Source: a virus
DNA: 37,232 nucleotides
Virus record (IMG/VR): IMGVR_UViG_3300021960_008373
Span: 1-37,232 of that record
Direction: 5' to 3' (one strand)
Within the stretch, counting starts at the first letter, position 1; the number at the start of each line of letters is the position of its first letter. Positions 32,125-37,232 of the stretch are shown one piece after another. Made by a program: the position numbers and the translations under genes. The notes below the pieces were generated by a model. It was not told the DNA's origin. It did not search any database and saw nothing but the letters and a program-made list of their open reading frames with translations.

Positions 32125-32784
32125 ATGGTATCATGGGATAAAGCAAAAGGAAACGCCGGAGGCGGCGGAGGCGGACAACGCCGAGAGATTGAGAGACTAA
32201 CTCTCCCAGTTGGAGACACAAAGGTTCGACTAATCGGAGAAGTTATGCCTCGTTATGTATATTGGGTAGTGACTACAGAAGGTAAAAAGATGCCTGTAGA
32301 ATGTCTACGATTTGATCGTCAAAAGGAAACTTTCAATGACTCAAACAAAGACCCAATGTCAGAAATTGACGATGAAGTATATTCAGATAAACCTCAGTTT
32401 GCATATGTTTGCAATGTAATTGATCGTGCAGATAATAAGATCAAGATTTTTGATCTTCGTTCTACGATTTACAAGCAGATTGTAGATTATGCTACAAATC
32501 CAGATTATGGTAATCCAGCAGATGACGATGCAGGATATGACATCACGATTAAGAAGGAGAAAACAGGTCCTCTACCACAGAATGTTAAGTATTCTGTAAT
32601 TCCTGCAAGAAACAACTCCTCACTTACAGAGTCAGAGAAATCACTAGAACTATTTGAACTTGATAAGATTTACAAGCGTCAATCTTATGAAGAACAGAAA
32701 CAGTGGCTTCTTCAAAATACGGCTTATTTTGCGGAGGAAGCTTCGGATGAATTTAAGCCAGAAGCAGTTGAGGATCTTGACTAA
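32125..32784 (+). CDS. gp32-like single-stranded DNA-binding protein
   Basis: The 219-residue protein has a flexible glycine run near residues 12-17, a basic patch (QRREIERLTLPVGDTKVRLIGE), aromatic strands (PRYVYWVVTT, QFAYVCNVIDR), NKIKIFDLRSTIYKQI, a DITIKKEKTGPLPQNVKYSV strand, and an acidic tail ending EAVEDLD, typical of phage SSBs where the tail recruits partners. AAGGAA lies 9-14 bases before ATG. Codons are less AT-rich than in the neighbours, as expected for an abundant protein. It coats single strands at the fork. Confidence 0.85.
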   Translation: MVSWDKAKGNAGGGGGGQRREIERLTLPVGDTKVRLIGEVMPRYVYWVVTTEGKKMPVECLRFDRQKETFNDSNKDPMSEIDDEVYSDKPQFAYVCNVIDRADNKIKIFDLRSTIYKQIVDYATNPDYGNPADDDAGYDITIKKEKTGPLPQNVKYSVIPARNNSSLTESEKSLELFELDKIYKRQSYEEQKQWLLQNTAYFAEEASDEFKPEAVEDLD

Positions 32785-33612
32785 ATGGCAAAAAAGTCCT
32801 TAAGTGACTTCGAAACAATAGAGACAGAAGATTCTTCTCCTACCAATGCATTTCAAGTAGGAGAAGACGGACAAGCACAAGTAGACCTCCAAAAGATAAG
32901 AGAAACTTGTTCTGTATTCTTTGCTACTCCTTGTTATGGAGGCATGATTACAGATCAATATTTTCTTAGTATTTTCAAAGCATCTCAAGAATTAGTAAGG
33001 CATAATATTACCTTCCGATTAACTACTCTTAGAAATGAAAGCCTAGTAACTAGGGCTAGAAATATTCTTACTGCAATGTTTTTAGACTCTGGAGCTACTC
33101 ACCTATTTTTTATTGATGCTGATATTGAGTTTGATCAAGAGTCTGTTATTAGGATGCTTGCAATGGATAAACCAATTATTGCAGCAGCATACCCTAAAAA
33201 GGCTCTTCCAATTCAATATGCTATGAATTTTAAATATACCGATCCTGTTAAAAAACAGATTAGAGTAGAAAACGGGGCTATCGAAGTGTGGGACGCCTCT
33301 ACAGGATTCTTCTGTATTAAGCGCGAAGTTTTTGAGAAGATGATGGTAGAATATCCACACCTTCACTATAAGAATGATAGTAATATTGATCCTAAACTTC
33401 AGAAATACTGCTATGCATTTTTTGATACAATGATTGACCAAGATGAAAACGGAGACAATCGTTATCTTTCAGAAGACTATACTTTCTGTAGATTGTGGCA
33501 AAAAATGGGAGGGGAAATATGGATGGACCCAAATACAAAACTAAACCATGTAGGGTCTTATACTTTTGAAGGGGATCTTAGTAAGATCATAAATACAAAT
33601 ATTCGAGGATGA
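32785..33612 (+). CDS. GT-A type glycosyltransferase
   Basis: The 275-residue protein has VFFATPCYGGMITDQYFLSI, ESLVTRARNILTAMFLDSGATHLFFIDADIEFD (FIDADIEFD is the DXD donor site) and YLSEDYTFCRLWQKMGGEIWMDPNTKLNHVG, the acceptor-side motif with an acidic SED. This pattern is common in large phages. It starts directly after the SSB stop and overlaps the nucleotidyltransferase gene by 4 bases, suggesting a joint role, perhaps glycosylation of DNA or a virion protein. Confidence 0.8.
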   Translation: MAKKSLSDFETIETEDSSPTNAFQVGEDGQAQVDLQKIRETCSVFFATPCYGGMITDQYFLSIFKASQELVRHNITFRLTTLRNESLVTRARNILTAMFLDSGATHLFFIDADIEFDQESVIRMLAMDKPIIAAAYPKKALPIQYAMNFKYTDPVKKQIRVENGAIEVWDASTGFFCIKREVFEKMMVEYPHLHYKNDSNIDPKLQKYCYAFFDTMIDQDENGDNRYLSEDYTFCRLWQKMGGEIWMDPNTKLNHVGSYTFEGDLSKIINTNIRG

Positions 33613-34097
33613 AAGTAGGGTTTACTTGTTCAACATTTGATTTACTACATGCAGGACATATTCAAATGTTAAGAGAAGCAAAAGATCAATGTAATTATTT
33701 AATTTGTGGACTTCAAGTAGATCCTAGCCTTGATAGACCAGAGAAAAACTCCCCAGTGCAATCTATTGTAGAAAGATATACTCAGCTTAACGCAGTAAAA
33801 TACGTTGATAAAATAATTCCTTATTGTACAGAAAGAGATTTAGAAGATATCTTAGAAATGTATAATATAGATGTAAGAATTATAGGGTCAGAGTATAGAG
33901 ATGGTAACTTTACTGGAAAAGCTATCTGTGCTAAAAGAGGTATAGATTTATATTTCAATAGCAGAGATCATAGATTTAGTTCAAGTGATCTTAGAAAAAG
34001 AATCTATGATCAAGACGCAAATGTGACGTCTTATGAAAATAGCGAACTCCGTTCGCCCAGCTGTGTCTCTCCGAGACAACGTGAAGGAACATCGTAG
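33609..34097 (+). CDS. Cytidylyltransferase-like nucleotidyltransferase
   Basis: The 162-residue protein has FTCSTFDLLHAGHIQMLREAK (HAGH 14-17), then RIIGSEYRDGNFTGK, and ends its fold with HRFSSSDLRKRIYD, the (R/T)SSTxLR-type motif of glycerol-3-phosphate cytidylyltransferases. It would make a CDP-linked donor for the glycosyltransferase encoded just upstream. The last 25 residues (TSYENSELRSPSC...) are Ser/Arg-rich and read through two hairpins (34042-34078), so the stop may have been pushed downstream. Confidence 0.82.
   Translation: MKVGFTCSTFDLLHAGHIQMLREAKDQCNYLICGLQVDPSLDRPEKNSPVQSIVERYTQLNAVKYVDKIIPYCTERDLEDILEMYNIDVRIIGSEYRDGNFTGKAICAKRGIDLYFNSRDHRFSSSDLRKRIYDQDANVTSYENSELRSPSCVSPRQREGTS
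34042..34078 (+). repeat. Two 6-base-stem hairpins with identical TCC loops
   Basis: GCGAAC-TCC-GTTCGC (34042-34056) and TGTCTC-TCC-GAGACA (34064-34078) are perfect hairpins with different stems, the same triloop and a 7-base gap. They lie at the end of the nucleotidyltransferase frame, in a short stretch richer in G+C than the surroundings. Role unknown; a structured RNA element or protein-binding site is possible. Confidence 0.6.
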
Positions 34098-34266
34098 GTC
34101 AGCGCTCTTTAACAGCTGTTCACCTGCGGTGTTCGTTTTTCACTAATTATGCACATAGAATAGCATACTTTTTGCCTTTCGGCAAGTATGTAAAATAAAA
34201 TTTTTTCTTTGCTCTTTCTAGTGCTACGTTGTAACAAAATTGTAACATAAATGTGATATATTTATA
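34098..34266 (+). other. Non-coding gap with palindrome, hairpins and a candidate promoter
   Basis: This gap holds the palindrome AACAGCTGTT (34111-34120), a small CACC-TGC-GGTG stem (34121-34131) followed by a T run (34136-34140), a longer stem CATAC...GTATG enclosing TTGCC-TTTC-GGCAA (34164-34190, with a 3-T bulge), a TAAAAT box directly after (34191-34196), and two TTGTAAC copies (34229-34235, 34240-34246). The second TTGTAA is 17 bases from TATAAT (34263-34268), which overlaps the dCMP deaminase start codon. Transcript ends for the upstream unit and a start for the deaminase are plausible here. Confidence 0.5.
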
Positions 34267-34713
34267 ATGAAAATAAAACATATTCATGCTCATATGAAAT
34301 CTGCTTTTAACTATGCAGAGTGTTCCACAGCCGTCCGTCTTCAGGTCGGCTGTGTTATTGTGAAAGATGATCGTATTATCTCAATAGGATACAATGGTAT
34401 GCCAAGTGGTTGGGGTAATAAATGTGAAACCTCAGTGATTTGGGATAAAGGTGTGCAGTTAGCTAGTCCTATTCTCAAAACTAAACCAGAAGTACTACAT
34501 GCAGAATCAAATGCTATAGCTAAACTGGCACGATCACCTGAGAGCGGAGAAGGCGCTACAGCTTTTATTACTCACGCTCCTTGTCTAGATTGTGCAAAAC
34601 TTCTGTATCAAGCTGGTATCTGTGAAGTAAACTATTGTCATAGCTATAGACTCACAGATGGAATAGATTTTTTAAAACAGTGTAATATTAAGGTTTATCA
34701 GGTATCTCTATGA
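34267..34713 (+). CDS. dCMP deaminase (ComE/T4 Cd family)
   Basis: The 148-residue protein has the zinc-binding motifs HAE (78-80; ligand H78, proton shuttle E80) and PCLDC (105-109; two cysteine ligands), plus SIGYNGMPSGWGN, a conserved dCMP deaminase segment. It converts dCMP to dUMP, feeding dTMP synthesis for an AT-rich genome. There is no clear ribosome-binding site before ATG 34267; with the candidate promoter overlapping it, ATG 34294 is another possible start. It overlaps the next gene by 4 bases. Confidence 0.93.
   Translation: MKIKHIHAHMKSAFNYAECSTAVRLQVGCVIVKDDRIISIGYNGMPSGWGNKCETSVIWDKGVQLASPILKTKPEVLHAESNAIAKLARSPESGEGATAFITHAPCLDCAKLLYQAGICEVNYCHSYRLTDGIDFLKQCNIKVYQVSL
34326..34354 (+). 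repeat. Hairpin inside the dCMP deaminase gene
   Basis: CACAGCCG (34326-34333) pairs with CGGCTGTG (34347-34354); inside, a T.T mismatch is followed by CC/GG around a 7-base loop. It begins 60 bases into the gene. No T run follows, so it is not a terminator. It may be chance or may affect translation or RNA processing. Confidence 0.5.
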
Positions 34714-34946
34714 AAAGAACGATGTTTTCTGCCAATTCACATGATGAGGAAGCAGAAGACCTTACAGATGCTATAGTAGAGATGCTACAAGATGAACCTG
34801 AGATAGAGATTAGAGATCTATCTCGTAGATTAAATGTAGAGATGATTAGTCTTCCTTGGGGAGTTGGTTCTCCCTTTGCCTACATATATAAAGAAGACCA
34901 AAAAACCTGGTGTTGTCTCAAATCTCAATATCGAAAGAGAACTTAA
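34710..34946 (+). CDS. Small acidic protein of unknown function
   Basis: The 78-residue protein has an acidic helical first half (SHDEEAEDLTDAIVEMLQDEPEIEIRDLSRRL) that could be a small winged-helix-like or dimerisation element, and a C-terminal part with GVGSPFAYIYKEDQKTWCCLKS. No family recognised. Overlaps dCMP deaminase by 4 bases and ends 2 bases before the transporter gene start. Confidence 0.65.
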   Translation: MKRTMFSANSHDEEAEDLTDAIVEMLQDEPEIEIRDLSRRLNVEMISLPWGVGSPFAYIYKEDQKTWCCLKSQYRKRT

Positions 34947-34948
34947 CA

Positions 34949-35908
34949 ATGGATGTAGTTACAATTTGGATGGCACTAGGATTCCTCTTAGCCGCCTATT
35001 CTGTTATAGCAAACGATAGCGTTCAAACTCTTGGAACTTGGATTGCGTCGAACAATGAACGATTCCACTGGACTGCTTTATGGACCGCCGCTTCGGCGGT
35101 TTTGCTTTGGGCACTATGGTTCGGTTGGTATATCAACGGAGGAGATATTTCATATGGTCGCCTAACTAAAATACCTTTCCAAGAAATACAGTGGTATCAT
35201 GCAGCGGCTCCCGCAGTGCTACTACTACTTACTAGAATTGGTGTTCCTGTTTCAACATCATTTCTTGTGCTTTCAGCCTTCGCATCAACCTTTGTATTAG
35301 AAAAGATGTTGATGAAATCTATCATGGGATATGCTGTAGCAGCTGTCGCTGCCTATGCACTCTGGCATATCATTGCTAGATTAATTAATGAAAAGAAGCC
35401 TATTGGGGATCATTGGAGTCGTCCTTATTGGCGTGTAGCACAGTGGATAACTACTGGTCTACTTTGGTGGACTTGGTTATCACATGATATGGCTAATATC
35501 GCAGTGTTTCTTCCCAGACAAGTTCCTTGGGACTTGATGATTATCATTTCAATCATCTTTGTTGCAGGATTAGGATGGATGTTTATGGAACGTGGAGGTA
35601 AGATTCAAAATATTGTGTTAGAAAAATCTACAACACGATATATTAGGTCAGCTACGTTAATTGATTTAGCGTATTTTATTATTCTCTACTTCTTCAAAGA
35701 ACTTAATTCAATACCAATGTCTACGACTTGGGTATTCGTTGGACTACTGACAGGACGAGAACTAGCAATTGCTAGTGTTCATAATACTAAGATGAAACAA
35801 ATCTTTCCTCTTGTCACTCGTGATTTTATGAAGATGATGATAGGTCTTGGTGCTTCAGTAGGAATTGTATTATTAATTCATTATGTAATTGTACCTAACG
35901 GTTACTAG
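34949..35908 (+). CDS. PiT-like multi-pass membrane transporter
   Basis: ATG 34949 gives a 319-residue protein with about nine hydrophobic segments (for example IWMALGFLLAAYSVI, WTAASAVLLWALWFGWYI, AAAPAVLLLLTRIG, LMIIISIIFVAGLGWMFM, IGLGASVGIVLLIHYVIV). The segment AYSVIANDSVQTLGTWIAS resembles the GANDVANAxGT signature of PiT phosphate transporters, and LLTGRELAIASVHN may be its second copy. Sodium- or proton-driven anion uptake is therefore likely, phosphate being the best guess. It lacks the large cytoplasmic loop of bacterial PitA. Confidence 0.65.
   Translation: MDVVTIWMALGFLLAAYSVIANDSVQTLGTWIASNNERFHWTALWTAASAVLLWALWFGWYINGGDISYGRLTKIPFQEIQWYHAAAPAVLLLLTRIGVPVSTSFLVLSAFASTFVLEKMLMKSIMGYAVAAVAAYALWHIIARLINEKKPIGDHWSRPYWRVAQWITTGLLWWTWLSHDMANIAVFLPRQVPWDLMIIISIIFVAGLGWMFMERGGKIQNIVLEKSTTRYIRSATLIDLAYFIILYFFKELNSIPMSTTWVFVGLLTGRELAIASVHNTKMKQIFPLVTRDFMKMMIGLGASVGIVLLIHYVIVPNGY
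35084..35100 (+). terminator. Terminator-like hairpin inside the transporter gene
   Basis: ACCGCCG (35084-35090) and CGGCGGT (35094-35100) are perfect complements around CTT, and an alternative register gives a very stable C(TTCG)G loop. It is followed by TTTTGCTTT (from 35100), as in an intrinsic terminator. It codes WTAASAVLLW in the transporter, so if active it would cut the transcript early in the gene. Confidence 0.4.
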
Positions 35909-35928
35909 AATTTAAGTTTAAATAGTTC

Positions 35929-35967
35929 TGGACAATTATGGGATAGTGTAGTAAAATACACTATCCC
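35929..35967 (+). promoter_or_regulatory. Sigma70-like promoter with -10 box inside an 11-base perfect inverted repeat
   Basis: TGGACA (35929-35934), a 17-base spacer and TAAAAT (35952-35957) precede the gp47-like gene. GGGATAGTGTA (35940-35950) and TACACTATCCC (35957-35967) are perfect complements around GTAAAA, so the -10 box is exactly at the centre. Transcription would start near 35964, inside the right arm. Read-through RNA would form the whole hairpin, new RNA would not. Confidence 0.78.
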
Positions 35968-35988
35968 TAAATTTTTGGAGAAGCTAGA

Positions 35989-36957
35989 TTGAAAATTTTA
36001 CACAGTGCCGACTGGCATATTAACCTACATAAGAAAAAAGTTCCTGCAGACTGGAGTGCTAATCGTTTTAGATTATTCTTTGAAGAACTTCACAAATTAG
36101 AAGAAACACATGATGTCCATTTCTTGTCTGGGGACATCTTTGATAGAAAACCAGAACCAGACGAAATTTGTTTATTTTTAAGGTATATAAATGCAGCTAA
36201 AATCCCAACATACATTATTCCTGGAAACCACGAAGCGACTAGAAAGGGCGAAACATTCCTTGAACATTTCCATGAACAACATGCTATTACGAATCCAAAC
36301 GTGGTTCTTATTACAAAAAATCAACGTGAAATTATACGGGGGCAAAGCGTATATTTCTTCCCATATGGCGAGATGCAAAAAGAAAATCTTTTGGATTTTG
36401 AGGGAGATGAAATTCTCGTTACTCATATTCGTGGAGAAGTACCGCCCCATATCACGGCTGAATACGATTTTGAAAAGCTTCGTCCCTGGAAACTCATACT
36501 TCTTGGTGACATACATTTTGCTCATCGTTACATGGATTATCCTGCTTGGTATAGTGGTTCTCCGATGAATGTGAGCTTTGATAGAGATGACTCTAGAGAT
36601 TATGGGGTTAACTCTATCGACTTTAGATCTATTGATGATTACGAAGTATCTTTTCTACCCTTAAAACTTCCAAAGCTAGTAAGAAAAACTCTACAAGTAG
36701 GGGGCGATATGGTTCCTGATGATTTTAATCATGTAATCTATGAAGTAACTGGATCAGTAGATCAACTTGCAAAAGTACAAAACTCAGAACTTTTAGACAA
36801 AAAGATAGCTCTTAAGCCAACAGAAAATTCAAAACTAGACTTAAAAAATATGAACCTAATTGAAGAACTAAGAGCCTATTTAGACTATACAAAGATCTCT
36901 AACATAGATGAGATAATAAAAGACTTTCAAGATTTAAATGTAGATGCTGGAAATTAA
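35989..36957 (+). CDS. SbcD/Mre11-like nuclease subunit (T4 gp47-like)
   Basis: The start is TTG 35989 with GGAG 8 bases upstream; no ATG fits. The 322-residue protein has the metallophosphoesterase motifs in order: HSADWH (D8, H10), LSGDIFDR, IPGNHE, VTHIRGE and LLGDIHFAH. It would pair with a gp46-like ATPase to process DNA ends for recombination and host DNA breakdown. That partner gene is not in this window and may follow. It overlaps the last gene by 14 bases. Confidence 0.9.
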   Translation: MKILHSADWHINLHKKKVPADWSANRFRLFFEELHKLEETHDVHFLSGDIFDRKPEPDEICLFLRYINAAKIPTYIIPGNHEATRKGETFLEHFHEQHAITNPNVVLITKNQREIIRGQSVYFFPYGEMQKENLLDFEGDEILVTHIRGEVPPHITAEYDFEKLRPWKLILLGDIHFAHRYMDYPAWYSGSPMNVSFDRDDSRDYGVNSIDFRSIDDYEVSFLPLKLPKLVRKTLQVGGDMVPDDFNHVIYEVTGSVDQLAKVQNSELLDKKIALKPTENSKLDLKNMNLIEELRAYLDYTKISNIDEIIKDFQDLNVDAGN

Positions 36958-37232
36958 TAGAGTCTACTGGGAATATGACAACGGAGACTGGTGGAGGCCT
37001 AGTCCTTACTCTACTGCCAGCGTAACCTGTCCAAAATACAGAAGATATGGACCTACAATAAGGCACGATTTATTTACTCTTGTAGAAAAATTCGTAGAAA
37101 AGTACCCTAAATATAATTACTATATTGCCATGAGTGGGGGTATAGACTCTGAAATTACCGCAGAAACTTTTTTTCAACTAGGTGTTCCTTTTGAAGCGGT
37201 TAGTTTGTCGTTATTTGAAGCGCAAAATGCAC
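36944..37232 (+). CDS. PP-loop protein (3' partial)
   Basis: The gene runs off the window; 96 codons are visible. After an aromatic-rich start (MLEINRVYWEYDNGDWWRPS) comes YNYYIAMSGGIDSEITAETFFQLGVPFEAVSL, with the SGGxDS ATP-binding loop. It belongs to the same broad class as the protein encoded at 29243, but the two N-termini do not align clearly. Substrate unknown: amidation or thiolation of a base, nucleotide or sugar is possible. Confidence 0.75.
   Translation, partial: MLEINRVYWEYDNGDWWRPSPYSTASVTCPKYRRYGPTIRHDLFTLVEKFVEKYPKYNYYIAMSGGIDSEITAETFFQLGVPFEAVSLSLFEAQNA

Noticed and set aside
34042-34140. tRNA gene in the hairpin-rich gap
   Set aside because: No T-loop consensus, acceptor pairing or cloverleaf could be found.
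34033-34146. Possible 37-residue gene (MKIANSVRPAV...) across the TCC-loop hairpins
   Set aside because: It has no ribosome-binding site, overlaps the nucleotidyltransferase end, and the region is better explained by hairpins; composition gives no support for coding.
1-37232. CRISPR array, insertion sequence or integrase
   Set aside because: I saw no regularly spaced direct repeats, transposase motifs or integrase; no sign of a temperate lifestyle in this window.

Overview
This window looks like part of the genome of a large, AT-rich, lytic tailed bacteriophage, probably marine and probably infecting an alphaproteobacterium. Every gene I can support lies on the + strand. Genes abut or overlap by 1-101 bases, most small genes lack bacterial counterparts, and a complete phage replication set is present (PolA-type polymerase, DnaB-like helicase, primase, gp32-like SSB, SbcD/gp47-like nuclease, UvsW-like helicase, NAD-dependent ligase). 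The alphaproteobacterial host is inferred from a tmRNA gene at about 5841-6083 with the circularly permuted (acceptor piece first) layout typical of Alphaproteobacteria. No capsid, tail, terminase or lysis gene is recognisable here, so phage identity rests on replication genes and gene style.

Layout. (1) 1-5265: a DegT-type sugar aminotransferase cut by the window edge, three consecutive radical SAM proteins, an SDR epimerase, a bS21 ribosomal protein homologue and a 2OG-Fe(II) oxygenase overlapping it by 101 bases. (2) 5284-6083: a small gene behind a hairpin that traps its ribosome-binding site, a lone purS, and the permuted tmRNA. (3) 6093-16754: a long surface-sugar or glycosylation operon containing a 3,4-ketoisomerase (FdtA type), a dTDP-glucose 4,6-dehydratase, a second SDR, several glycosyltransferases, methyltransferases, an A-type Fe-S carrier, two more 2OG oxygenases, a 452-residue unknown, a PC4-like protein and a small HTH protein. 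(4) 16769-22661: DNA ligase, a tandem-HTH protein, a nucleotidyltransferase/cupin fusion, a UvsE-type UV endonuclease and an HTH regulator, most units behind their own sigma70-like promoter. (5) 22661-27163: helicase, primase, polymerase. (6) 27170-30337: peptide deformylase, YciA-like thioesterase, aspartate carbamoyltransferase and a PP-loop ATPase. (7) 30347-37232: UvsW-like helicase, SSB, a glycosyltransferase and nucleotidyltransferase pair, dCMP deaminase, a PiT-like membrane transporter, the gp47-like nuclease and a second PP-loop protein cut by the window end.

How the parts fit. The aminotransferase, FdtA-like isomerase and RmlB-like dehydratase together suggest synthesis of a dTDP-3-amino-3,6-dideoxyhexose, which the glycosyltransferases could attach to a virion or host-surface glycan. 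bS21, deformylase and tmRNA form a translation-directed set. PurS, PyrB and dCMP deaminase support nucleotide supply. The A-type Fe-S carrier could help mature the radical SAM enzymes. A striking regulatory theme is that several promoters have their -10 box inside or beside a perfect inverted repeat whose arm sequences differ from site to site. At 5284-5324 this resembles the T4 gene e arrangement, in which read-through RNA hides the ribosome-binding site and RNA started inside the hairpin exposes it.
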